DNA from: Bacillota bacterium
Lineage (GTDB): Bacteria; Bacillota; Bacilli; Paenibacillales; UBA4045
Assembly: GCA_023441055.1 (NCBI GenBank)
Contig: JAEZQY010000029.1
Coordinates: 124,001-188,000 of the forward strand
Reading direction: 5' to 3'
Length of the DNA: 64,000 bases
Positions 1 to 7,742 of this stretch are shown here, in pieces (within the stretch, counting starts at the first letter, position 1; each line of letters starts with the position of its first letter). A program made the position numbers and the translations under genes. The notes below the pieces were generated by a model. It did not search any database. It worked only from the letters and a program-made list of their open reading frames with translations, and was not told the DNA's origin.

Positions 1-603
1 GGGAATGTAGCGAAGCTTGAGGATCAAGATGCGCTTGTCAGTCATGCAGCTACTATATTCGGAAGCGTGGATGTATTCATCAATAATGCGGGTATCGAAG
101 GGGAGGTTGCGCCTATAACTGAAATTACTTCAAAAGCGGTAGATCTCATTATGGATATTAACGTGAAGGGAGTCATGTATGGGATCAGGGCTGCGGCTAA
201 TCACATGATTAAACAAGGTACCGGTGGTAAAATCATTAACGCTTGCAGCATCGCTGGGCAAGAAGGCTTCGAAATGCTAAGCGCGTATTCCGCGACTAAA
301 TTCGCCGTTAAAGGCTTAACACACGCGTCCGCGAAGGAGCTCGCTAAGCATAAAATCACAGTCAATTCTTATTGTCCAGGTATTGTAGGCACATCCATGT
401 GGGAACGTCTAGATGAGAAGATGATGAAGTTCTTGGGCACAAAGAAAGGGGAGGCCTTCGCTAAATTCGCAGAAGGAATTGCACTTGGCCGTACACAAAC
501 ACCAGAAGACGTAGCCAATCTTGTATCCTTCCTAGCATCCCCGAATTCTGATTACATTACGGGTCAGAACATTCTGACGGATGGCGGTATGGTCTTCAAT
601 TGA
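1..603 (+). CDS. Acetoin reductase / 2,3-butanediol dehydrogenase-type SDR (5' truncated)
   Basis: The gene enters the window already open in frame 1, so its N-terminal Rossmann GxxxGxG region is missing. What remains shows the classical short-chain dehydrogenase core: NNAG, a serine in the ACSIAGQEG stretch, the catalytic YSATK (Tyr and Lys), and the PGIVGT and GQNILTDGG segments near the C-terminus. The closest family by motif is diacetyl/acetoin reductase (BudC type), which interconverts acetoin and 2,3-butanediol with NAD(H) in the cytoplasm. Substrate assignment from motifs alone is moderate, since other SDRs share most of them. Its last 40 bases overlap the 3' end of the convergent gene that follows. 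Confidence 0.75.
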   Translation, partial: GNVAKLEDQDALVSHAATIFGSVDVFINNAGIEGEVAPITEITSKAVDLIMDINVKGVMYGIRAAANHMIKQGTGGKIINACSIAGQEGFEMLSAYSATKFAVKGLTHASAKELAKHKITVNSYCPGIVGTSMWERLDEKMMKFLGTKKGEAFAKFAEGIALGRTQTPEDVANLVSFLASPNSDYITGQNILTDGGMVFN

Positions 604-893
604 TACCGCTCCAAATCCATTCGCCCCTGCTCATCCACCTCCACGCCTTCTTCACGTAGATAATGGGCCTGCATGTAGCGGGCTTCCTCGTCCTGCAGCG
701 CAATCTCGCCGCGCGTGTTCACGACGCGATGCCAGGGCAGGCTGTGCTTCTTGCTCATGGCATGCAGAATACGCACGACCTGCCGAGCAGCCCTGGGGCT
801 GCCGGCTTCGGCGGCAATCTGGCCGTACGTCATGACAGCTCCTGCTGGAATACTGCTGATGATCGCGATAACGCGTTGCGTGAATGGTTGCAT
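564..893 (-). CDS. Alkyltransferase-like (ATL) protein, MGMT family
   Basis: This 109-residue single-domain protein matches the C-terminal DNA-binding half of O6-alkylguanine-DNA alkyltransferases. It has the GSPRAARQV recognition-helix/arginine-finger segment near residue 31 and the active-site loop PWHRVV, in which Trp54 stands where true alkyltransferases have the acceptor cysteine (PCHRV). By family knowledge such ATL proteins bind O6-alkylguanine without transferring the alkyl group and mark the lesion for nucleotide excision repair. The Trp replacement is seen directly; the repair role is inferred. It is convergent with the upstream SDR, and the two 3' ends overlap by 40 bases. Confidence 0.85.
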   Translation of the reverse strand: MQPFTQRVIAIISSIPAGAVMTYGQIAAEAGSPRAARQVVRILHAMSKKHSLPWHRVVNTRGEIALQDEEARYMQAHYLREEGVEVDEQGRMDLERYQLKTIPPSVRMF

Positions 894-928
894 TTTATAA
901 CTAAAGCTCCTCCCTGTGCCAATCTGCC

Positions 929-1642
929 TTAAATCAACAACAGCGCATCCAGATCCACAACCTCGATCTCGCGCTGGCTCAGCTGTCTGATCCAGCCCGC
1001 TTCTTCAAATTCCGTAAGTCTGCGGCTGATGGTTTCGGGTGACGTGCCTAGATAGGACGCCAGATCCTTGCGACTCATCGCTAAGGTAATCTTATTGTTC
1101 CTGTTCGCATCCACTTGATTCGCGAGGTACATGGCAATGCGCGTCTCGGTTGATTCCAACGCAATAGCAGCCGCTTGGTTTTCAGATTGCGCTAATCTTG
1201 CGGAGAATTCAGTGAGCACCTTGAGCGAGACGGCAGGGTATTGGTGCAGAAACTTCTGGAAGTCCTCGCGCCCCATCACACACAACTCGACCCGCTCCAT
1301 TGCGTCGGCGTACGCGTCGTGAACCGACTCGCTGAATAACGACAGCTCGCCTGTGAAGTCACCTGGTCCGAGGATGCGCACAAGCTGTTCCTTCCCCGAA
1401 TCAGACAGTCTGTATATCTTCACGCGCCCTCTATGCACAATATATAATCCATCAGACGGTTCGCCGGCGCGATAGATGGTCTGGCCTCGCTCATGTGTAA
1501 CAGCACGCGTCTCCTTCACGATCTCAGCCATCTCTGCTGCATCCAGATGATTGAAGATCGGCACGATAGAGATGCACTGCTTATGCATCTCCTTCACACC
1601 TTCGCGATGATGACCGCAGCCCGACTGATCTTGATCCAGCAT
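929..1642 (-). CDS. Crp/Fnr family regulator with Cys/His-rich N-terminus
   Basis: The 237-residue protein has an N-terminal cyclic-nucleotide-binding-like beta-barrel (about residues 25-145) and a C-terminal winged helix with SRKDLASYLGTSPETISRRL as recognition region. I start it at 1642 because AGGAGGT lies 7 bases upstream; a longer frame to 1669 would overlap the ATPase gene. The first 23 residues hold Cys9, His11, His12, His20 and Cys23, reminiscent of metal- or redox-sensing N-termini of Fnr proteins but without the classical four-cysteine cluster. It is the last gene of an apparent HMA-ATPase-regulator operon (16-base gap), so it probably autoregulates through the palindrome at 3865-3880. 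Ligand unknown. Confidence 0.85.
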   Translation of the reverse strand: MLDQDQSGCGHHREGVKEMHKQCISIVPIFNHLDAAEMAEIVKETRAVTHERGQTIYRAGEPSDGLYIVHRGRVKIYRLSDSGKEQLVRILGPGDFTGELSLFSESVHDAYADAMERVELCVMGREDFQKFLHQYPAVSLKVLTEFSARLAQSENQAAAIALESTETRIAMYLANQVDANRNNKITLAMSRKDLASYLGTSPETISRRLTEFEEAGWIRQLSQREIEVVDLDALLLI

Positions 1643-1658
1643 AATCGCACCTCCTGCA

Positions 1659-3539
1659 TTATTGCGCAACTGCTTCTAACGATCCGGTCTTTGTCTTCCT
1701 TCTAGTGTACCTCACCAACCTAATGGCGTTCAATATGACAAGAATGACGCTTAATTCATGGATCAGCATGCCCATGGCCAGGAGGACCTTCCCTAGCAAG
1801 ACACCGAGCAAGAGCAAGATTACTGTCCCCACTGCGAAGAAGGTGTTCTGCTTTAAGTTCCGAATGGTGGTCTTAGCCAGCGCATATGCGTGTGAGAACT
1901 GGGTCAATCGATCCGCCATCAGGACCACATCCGCTGTCTCCATCGAGATATCCGTTCCGCCCTCGCCCATCGCCAGACCAATATCCGCTGACGCTATCGC
2001 AGGGGCATCATTAATTCCGTCACCAGCCATCGCAACATGGTAGCCCTCATCCTTCAGCTTCTGAACTATGGCCACCTTATCTTCCGGAAGCAGCTCGGCA
2101 TAAACCTCATCGAGCCCGAGCTTGGCGCCTACAAGTTCAGCGGTATGACGATTATCCCCTGTGAGCATAATGATCCGCTTCACACCGTCTTCTCGCAGCT
2201 GCGTCAGCGCTTCATACGCATCCGCACGGATCTGGTCAGCTATGGATACTACACCTGCAACGCGTCCATCAACTGCTACTAGGATCGCCGTGTTCCCAGC
2301 CTTCTCTCGTTCTACCGCATACGCTCCGAGATCGCCCGGTATTGGTATCCCATTCCCCTCCATTAGATTCCTGTTGCCGATGACGAGCTGCTTGCCTTCC
2401 ACCGTGGCGCGAACACCGCTGCCTGTGATCACATCAGCATCTTCCGCTTCATTAACGAGCGTCAGTCCACGCTTCACCGCTTCCTTCACAATCGTCTGGC
2501 CCAGGTGATGCTCTGAGATCATCTCCGCCTCCGCAACCAGCCGCAGCAATTCATGCGCCTCCATGCCAATGGCATGAATATCCGTCACCTCCGGTTTGCC
2601 TCTTGTCAATGTGCCAGTCTTATCGAACACCACAACATTGACTTTAGCGAGTCGCTCCATGATGTCGCCGCCCTTGATGAGCACACCGTGCTTAGCCCCA
2701 TTCCCGATGCCTGCCACAATAGAGACAGGGGCCGATATGACCAATGCGCCGGGACAAGCTACAACGAGGAAGGTCAGGGTCAAGTGAATATTCCGTGTGA
2801 AAATATAAACAATAATCGATAAGATCACGATAGCAGGGGTGTAGATATTCGCGAAGCGATCAAGAAACTTCTCGGTCTTCGCTTTGGATTCCTGTGCCTC
2901 CTCGACAAGCTCGATAATCTTGGCGAAGGTGGTATCGTCACCGACACGCTCGGCGATGATCTCGATAAAGCCGTTATCCACAATCGTGCCGCTGAATACT
3001 TGATCATCCATGCCCTTCGAGGCCGGCACAGCCTCCCCTGTGATCGTCGCTTCATTCAATGAGGCCCGGCCCGAGACGATCGTCCCGTCGACAGCGACTT
3101 TCTCGCCCGAGCGAACGACGATGCGTTCACCTAGAGCGACATCTTCGACAGGAACGAGTAATTGCACACCATCTCGGACTACCGTCGCCTCTAATGGTGC
3201 CATATCCATGAGCGCCTTCAGCGACGAGCGCGTCTTCTCTAACGTTCTGGCTTCCAGATACGCCCCGAATAGGAACAAGAAGCTTACAGCCGCTGCTTCC
3301 ACATACTCACCAATGATAAGCGCGCCGATCACGGCGATGGTCACTAGTAATTGAATACTGAACGCTCGCATTCTAAGCGCTTGAATCGCCTTGATCGCAA
3401 TCGGGAAACCCGCAAGGATGGCAGAGGCGATGAGTACACCATCTCGTAAGATTGGGTAGCCCATGAGATTGGCGATCAGCGCAAGGACGAGGAGGATCCC
3501 CGTCACCGCTGTAATTCGTCTGGTTCGTGTTGCAGTCAT
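1659..3539 (-). CDS. Heavy-metal P1B-type ATPase lacking N-terminal HMA domain, CPG motif
   Basis: This 626-residue membrane ATPase carries the P-type signatures: TGEA actuator loop, DKTGTLT with phosphorylated Asp near residue 306, GDGINDAP, and membrane segments arranged as in CadA/ZntA-like pumps. Two key motifs deviate. The transmembrane metal site reads Cys262-Pro-Gly rather than CPC, and the nucleotide-domain SEHP motif reads SEHH near residue 343. The last membrane hairpin ends with HELSVILVILNAIRL, which recalls cobalt/iron P1B4-type pumps more than zinc pumps. There is no fused metal-binding domain; a separate HMA protein is encoded just upstream. Cytoplasm-to-outside metal export is likely, but the metal (Zn, Cd, Co, Fe) cannot be read. 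Confidence 0.85.
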   Translation of the reverse strand: MTATRTRRITAVTGILLVLALIANLMGYPILRDGVLIASAILAGFPIAIKAIQALRMRAFSIQLLVTIAVIGALIIGEYVEAAAVSFLFLFGAYLEARTLEKTRSSLKALMDMAPLEATVVRDGVQLLVPVEDVALGERIVVRSGEKVAVDGTIVSGRASLNEATITGEAVPASKGMDDQVFSGTIVDNGFIEIIAERVGDDTTFAKIIELVEEAQESKAKTEKFLDRFANIYTPAIVILSIIVYIFTRNIHLTLTFLVVACPGALVISAPVSIVAGIGNGAKHGVLIKGGDIMERLAKVNVVVFDKTGTLTRGKPEVTDIHAIGMEAHELLRLVAEAEMISEHHLGQTIVKEAVKRGLTLVNEAEDADVITGSGVRATVEGKQLVIGNRNLMEGNGIPIPGDLGAYAVEREKAGNTAILVAVDGRVAGVVSIADQIRADAYEALTQLREDGVKRIIMLTGDNRHTAELVGAKLGLDEVYAELLPEDKVAIVQKLKDEGYHVAMAGDGINDAPAIASADIGLAMGEGGTDISMETADVVLMADRLTQFSHAYALAKTTIRNLKQNTFFAVGTVILLLLGVLLGKVLLAMGMLIHELSVILVILNAIRLVRYTRRKTKTGSLEAVAQ

Positions 3540-3575
3540 AATTGCTCACACCCTTCTACTATATTAGCACTGTCC

Positions 3576-3797
3576 TTAAGAGGTTTTCGCTGCTAATACC
3601 GGATAGCCTAGCTTCTCGATAACAGCTTGAAGTTGATTGGCACTGACAACATCTTCGTTGAACTGCGCTCTAACCTTACTCGAGTTGAAGAGCACCTTCA
3701 CCTCTTCCACGCCTGCTTCCCGACCTAGAACACCTTCGATCTTCTTGATGCAAGACGGACAAGTTAATGTTTCTAATTGGTAGACTGCTTTTCTCAT
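3576..3797 (-). CDS. Stand-alone heavy-metal-associated (HMA) domain protein
   Basis: A 73-residue ferredoxin-like HMA domain with the metal-binding loop TCPSC near residue 11 and the usual beta-alpha-beta-beta-alpha-beta length. I chose the ATG at 3797 because GAGGAGGAG precedes it at proper spacing; the longer in-frame start lies in promoter sequence. It is the first gene of the operon with the P-type ATPase (36-base gap), so it plausibly replaces the missing N-terminal metal-binding domain of that pump or acts as its metallochaperone. A promoter with a Crp/Fnr-type site lies directly upstream. The domain is certain; the partner is inferred from position. Confidence 0.88.
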   Translation of the reverse strand: MRKAVYQLETLTCPSCIKKIEGVLGREAGVEEVKVLFNSSKVRAQFNEDVVSANQLQAVIEKLGYPVLAAKTS

Positions 3798-3837
3798 GGT
3801 AGTCTCCTCCTCGTGAATTGTGTTGTTTCTTGTCTCT

Positions 3838-3843
3838 ATCATA
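3838..3843 (-). promoter_or_regulatory. -10 element of the HMA-ATPase-regulator operon
   Basis: On the minus strand this hexamer reads TATGAT, with a predicted transcription start near 3831. The centre of the palindrome at 3865-3880 then falls about 41 bases upstream. That is the standard class II position for activation by Crp/Fnr proteins, and no good -35 hexamer is present, which fits activator dependence. Confidence 0.5.
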
Positions 3844-3864
3844 AGATGGAACGGGAATATTAAC

Positions 3865-3880
3865 CTTGACGCACGTCAAG
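3865..3880. promoter_or_regulatory. Crp/Fnr-type operator between HMA operon and chrA
   Basis: CTTGACG-CA-CGTCAAG is a perfect inverted repeat with 7-base arms around two bases. It contains TTGAC-N4-GTCAA, a one-step variant of the FNR box TTGAT-N4-ATCAA. Outer ATTAA/TTAAT sequences extend the symmetry with a one-base slip. It sits in the divergent promoter region of the metal operon and chrA, and the operon encodes a Crp/Fnr protein, which is the obvious candidate binder. Confidence 0.65.
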
Positions 3881-3903
3881 TTAATCATGAATTAACACAT
3901 CCA

Positions 3904-3912
3904 TGCTAAAAT
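3904..3912 (+). promoter_or_regulatory. Extended -10 of chrA
   Basis: TGCTAAAAT is an extended -10 (TG-N-TAAAAT) 27 bases before the chrA start codon. The Crp/Fnr palindrome is centred about 46 bases upstream of the predicted start, so shared control is possible but the geometry is less canonical than on the other strand. Confidence 0.4.
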
Positions 3913-3938
3913 AGCATCAGGACGGAGGCGTTAAGAGG

Positions 3939-5144
3939 ATGAACAATGAGGGAAATCGCGTACGTAACAAGCTTTCCTTGCTGATTGAAGTGCTGCTGGT
4001 CTCCACCAAGCTAGGCTTAACCGCATTCGGAGGACCGGTTGCGCATTTGGGTTATTTTCATAATGAGTATGTGAAGCGTAGAAAGTGGATGGATGAGCGC
4101 AGCTATGCGGATTTAGTGGCGATGTGCCAGTTCTTGCCCGGCCCCGCGAGCAGTCAGGTTGGGATTGGGATTGGGGTTATGCGAGCAGGTCTGCTAGGCG
4201 GTGTCGTCGCATGGATCGGCTTCACCTTGCCGTCGGTTATTGCGCTGGTGCTCTTCGCCTCTCTGATGCAGGGCTTCGATTGGGGGAATACAGGCTGGAT
4301 TCACGGGTTGAAAATAGGTGCCGCAGCCATCGTAGCTCAGGCCATTCTAGGAATGGGCCAGAAGCTGACGCCTGATCGAAATCGAGTAACCATCGCTATA
4401 CTTGCGGCAACGGTATTGTTACTATGGTCAACTGCCTGGAGTCAGGTCGTGATCATTCTGTTGGCGGGAATCGTAGGATTGTTCCTCTACAGCAACATGG
4501 ACACGTCTGAACACGCGGAGATCAAGGTGCCTGTCCGTCGATCGGTCGCGTTCACTTGTCTCGTCGTGTTCTTCGGCCTTTTATTGGTGCTACCGCTGCT
4601 TAGAGAAGGCACATCTGCCCATATGGTCGCTGTGTTCGATAGCTTCTATAGATCCGGCTCACTCGTCTTCGGCGGCGGCCATGTGGTTCTCCCGCTTCTC
4701 GAGAGAGAGGTTGTGCCTGTCGGTTGGTTATCGAGCGAGGATTTCCTTGCCGGTTATGGAGCTGCGCAAGCTGTTCCGGGGCCGCTCTTCACCTTCGCTG
4801 CATACTTGGGCGCGGTGATGAACGGTTGGATTGGCGCGCTGGTGGCCGTAGTGGCGATATTCCTGCCAGCGTTCCTGCTGGTGATTGGCGTATTGCCGTT
4901 CTGGGAATCCTTGAGAAGGAGACCGAGAGTCGGGGGTGCCCTGATGGGGATCAACGCAGCCGTGGTCGGCATCTTGTTAGCGGCTTTCTATAACCCGATC
5001 TGGACGAGCTCGATACGCGGGCCTGCTGATTTCGCGCTTGCGGCTGTCTTGTTTGTCATGCTGGTTCATTGGAAGCTGCCCCCATGGCTGGTTGTAATTG
5101 CGGGAGCGGTGGGTGGAGTGCTAGTGCATGGGTACGGATTGTAG
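3939..5144 (+). CDS. chrA: Chromate transporter ChrA, two-domain form
   Basis: The 401-residue membrane protein consists of two homologous CHR domains (about residues 15-185 and 225-395). Each opens with an FGG motif (FGGPVAHLGYF; FGGGHVVLPLL) and carries a PGP motif (QFLPGPASSQ; QAVPGPLFTFAAYLG), the signature of long-chain ChrA. The family exports chromate, and in some members transports sulfate, through the plasma membrane. GGAGG lies 10 bases before the ATG. It is transcribed divergently from the metal ATPase operon across a shared region with a Crp/Fnr palindrome. No chromate reductase is adjacent, although an FMN reductase occurs at the far end of the window. Confidence 0.92.
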   Translation: MNNEGNRVRNKLSLLIEVLLVSTKLGLTAFGGPVAHLGYFHNEYVKRRKWMDERSYADLVAMCQFLPGPASSQVGIGIGVMRAGLLGGVVAWIGFTLPSVIALVLFASLMQGFDWGNTGWIHGLKIGAAAIVAQAILGMGQKLTPDRNRVTIAILAATVLLLWSTAWSQVVIILLAGIVGLFLYSNMDTSEHAEIKVPVRRSVAFTCLVVFFGLLLVLPLLREGTSAHMVAVFDSFYRSGSLVFGGGHVVLPLLEREVVPVGWLSSEDFLAGYGAAQAVPGPLFTFAAYLGAVMNGWIGALVAVVAIFLPAFLLVIGVLPFWESLRRRPRVGGALMGINAAVVGILLAAFYNPIWTSSIRGPADFALAAVLFVMLVHWKLPPWLVVIAGAVGGVLVHGYGL

Positions 5145-5193
5145 TGCCGTTTAGTATGTTGCCGAACACTAGTACAGATGCCTCAATGATTAT

Positions 5194-5213
5194 AGAGTGG
5201 AATCCCTCACTCT
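5194..5213. terminator. Weak hairpin downstream of chrA
   Basis: AGAGTG and CACTCT form a 6-base stem with an 8-base loop 50 bases after chrA. It lacks a clear U-run, so termination is only a possibility. Confidence 0.25.
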
Positions 5214-5271
5214 GATATAGTTAGTAGGATACATGGTTAGAATAATTGACTAGAATCGCAGGGGGATCGGG

Positions 5272-7593
5272 ATGAGTAAACGAAGATTCAACTATTACGG
5301 GAAATTGCTGCTATTCACCATGCTTATGGGCAGTATCCCTGTCATCATACTCGGTGTCTTCTCCTACATTCGCTCGGCTGAGGCTGTGGAGGGCCATGTC
5401 CAGGCATCCAACCAGCAGCTGCTGCGTCAGACGCAGATGAATGTGGAGCGGGTGCTCAAAATTATTGATCACAATGCGACACAGTTTATCCAGACGCCAC
5501 TGGTCGGAGATTCTCTGCAGAGCAGAATTCCCGCTGAGGAATTTCGATTTATTGCAGATTTACAATCGCTGTTAATCAAGATGCAGACCTTCGAGCTGGG
5601 TATCCGTGATGTTATTTTAGTAAATCTAACGCATAATTGGTCATTATCCAACTCGGGGATTGCTCGCTACTATGAGACAGGGACAGAGAATCCCTATCAG
5701 ACGCTGGCGGAATTGCCTTTGTCATCGCAGTGGATAAGCGAAGTGATGTCCGACGGCCAGGTGAGTGCTGTCCAGCTGGTGAAGAAGCTGCCGATCAATA
5801 CACGTCAGCCTACAGGCTTGATCATCGTTACTGTACCGGTATCCGAAATTGAGAAGCTGGTTAACAATATTAGCCGAACCGGGCAAACCTTCATTGCCGA
5901 TAGCAATGGCCATAAATTCGCCTTTGAGAAGAGAAATCAGGGGGAAGTGAAGGCCGCAGGGGCCATGTTCCGATCAGCTGAAGTCACTGTAGGCTCAGCT
6001 ATGCAGGCAGATATCACTTACTCTGAATTGAAGGAGGGACAGGAACGCTGGAGCACACTCGTTACTGCATCGCCTTATAATCAATGGATGTACGGCAATC
6101 TCATAAAGAGGGATGAACTGATGCGCGAGTCGCGTTCAATCGGCTGGTTCACATTCCTCCTATGCATGGTCATTCTATTCCTCAGCATCACCCTGTCGAT
6201 GCTCGGCAGCCGCCGCATGTACCAGCCGATTCGGACTGTATATCGCAAGGCGCTCGGCGGTGATCCCGCTATTGAACGAGGCGCTGGACGAGCGCTGGAT
6301 GAGCTGCAGCTGATCGGTGAAGGAATCGAAAAGCTGCAGCGGCTGCGGATGCAGCTGTCTGAACAGCTGAACAGCCAGAGTCAGCAAATGCGCGAGCTGT
6401 CGATCCAGCGGCTGCTTGAGGGCGGAGCGAGGCCGCGGGAGATCGCAGAGAAGATGATCCATTATCAGTATGCAAGCGGTGATCCCCGCAAGCCGACGCT
6501 ACGCTGGCGGTGGCTCTGTGTATTCGCCGTACAGATCGACACGGTCGAAGGCACGCGCTACAACAAGGGCGATATAGATCTGCTCGGCTTTGCGATCAAG
6601 AACATCATCAGTGAGCTGATTTCCGAGAATGAACGGATGGAGCCGGTCACACTCGGCGCACATCAGGTGACCGTAGTCGGAGGCCAATCGGCGGACAGCA
6701 AGTTGTTCCTCCAGCAAGCGAAGGAATCGCTGATCACGATTCGACGGACGATCGAGGAGCTGCTGCAGCTGCCAGTCAGTATTGGTGTGAGCAAGCCCTT
6801 CGGTGAGGCATTGCAAATGCCAGAGGCCTACCGGGAAAGTCTCGCTGCGCTGAAGGAGCGGCTACGTGTAGCGCAGAGCGATGTGTTCTCCGCTTCCGAC
6901 TTGGCGGTAGCGCCTATGATCCGGGCAACGTATCCGCAATGGATCGAGGATGAGCTGACGGAGGCGGTTCGGTCTGGTGAACAAGAGCAGGCCGGCCGCT
7001 GGCTGCAGCGCTTCCTGCAGGAGGTCTTCCAAGAACCGCTGGGCGAGCAGGAATATCGATTCGTATTCATTCGGCTATTAGCGGCATTGCTTCGTGAGCT
7101 CCCTAACGACACCAATCCTGGCACGCTATTCTCGGCCAGCCACCCGCTGGATACAGAGCTGTTCGCGCTGAGGACGGCTGACGAGCTGGAGACATGGTTT
7201 CAGATGCGCGTCATTGAACCGATTATGAGTGTGATTGAGCAGTATCGCGAACCGCAGCGCAAGAGCATCGCTGAACGCGTGAAGATGATGATCGACGAGG
7301 AGTATGATCAGGACTTATCGTTAGAGATTTGTGCAGCTAGACTACACTACCACCCCGGCTATGTGAAGACATCGTTCCGTAAAGAGATGGGAATGAGCTT
7401 CAGCGAATGTCTGGCCTTGAAGCGACTCACGATGGCCAAGCGATGGCTCATCGAAACCAATATGCTCATATCGGAGATCGCTGATCGTCTCCGCTACAAT
7501 AACCCGCAGAATTTCATTCGCGCCTTTCGCAAGGCTGAGGATATGACACCGGGTCAATACCGCGAGCAAAGAAGAGAATTCCCAACCTCCTGA
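5272..7593 (+). CDS. Membrane-bound AraC family regulator with extracellular sensor
   Basis: The 773-residue protein begins with a membrane segment (about residues 13-30), followed by an extracellular Cache-like region, a second membrane segment (about 292-315), a HAMP-like linker, a central cytoplasmic region and a C-terminal AraC/XylS double helix-turn-helix (about 675-770, with the typical ISEIADRLRYNNPQNFIRAFRK segment). This one-component architecture is common in Paenibacillus beside Lpl-type sugar transporters. It directly precedes such a transporter on the same strand and probably senses its sugar or its binding protein and activates its promoter. The domains are seen; the ligand is unknown. 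Confidence 0.85.
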   Translation: MSKRRFNYYGKLLLFTMLMGSIPVIILGVFSYIRSAEAVEGHVQASNQQLLRQTQMNVERVLKIIDHNATQFIQTPLVGDSLQSRIPAEEFRFIADLQSLLIKMQTFELGIRDVILVNLTHNWSLSNSGIARYYETGTENPYQTLAELPLSSQWISEVMSDGQVSAVQLVKKLPINTRQPTGLIIVTVPVSEIEKLVNNISRTGQTFIADSNGHKFAFEKRNQGEVKAAGAMFRSAEVTVGSAMQADITYSELKEGQERWSTLVTASPYNQWMYGNLIKRDELMRESRSIGWFTFLLCMVILFLSITLSMLGSRRMYQPIRTVYRKALGGDPAIERGAGRALDELQLIGEGIEKLQRLRMQLSEQLNSQSQQMRELSIQRLLEGGARPREIAEKMIHYQYASGDPRKPTLRWRWLCVFAVQIDTVEGTRYNKGDIDLLGFAIKNIISELISENERMEPVTLGAHQVTVVGGQSADSKLFLQQAKESLITIRRTIEELLQLPVSIGVSKPFGEALQMPEAYRESLAALKERLRVAQSDVFSASDLAVAPMIRATYPQWIEDELTEAVRSGEQEQAGRWLQRFLQEVFQEPLGEQEYRFVFIRLLAALLRELPNDTNPGTLFSASHPLDTELFALRTADELETWFQMRVIEPIMSVIEQYREPQRKSIAERVKMMIDEEYDQDLSLEICAARLHYHPGYVKTSFRKEMGMSFSECLALKRLTMAKRWLIETNMLISEIADRLRYNNPQNFIRAFRKAEDMTPGQYREQRREFPTS

Positions 7594-7613
7594 CGCAGTA
7601 TGATATGCCCCCC

Positions 7614-7680
7614 TGATTATCCACCTTCTCAAATGATTATTAAGACCTCCTCAATCCCCCTCTCCTGCCCTGATGATTAT
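7614..7680 (+). promoter_or_regulatory. Phased TGATTAT repeats upstream of the transporter operon
   Basis: TGATTAT occurs at 7614, 7634 and 7674, that is at 20- and 40-base spacing, so all copies face the same side of the helix. Direct repeats at about two helical turns are how AraC-type proteins bind. They lie between the AraC regulator gene and the transporter it probably controls. Confidence 0.4.
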
Positions 7681-7688
7681 TGCGGAAT

Positions 7689-7718
7689 CTTGCTCTCGGC
7701 CATTACGCTGAGAGCAAG
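7689..7718 (+). other. Leader hairpin before the permease gene
   Basis: CTTGCTCTC pairs perfectly with GAGAGCAAG over a 12-base loop, ending 8 bases before the Shine-Dalgarno of the permease gene. No U-run follows, so it is more likely an mRNA leader structure or stability element than a terminator. Confidence 0.35.
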
Positions 7719-7742
7719 ATAGCGATAGGAGGGGCGACAACA

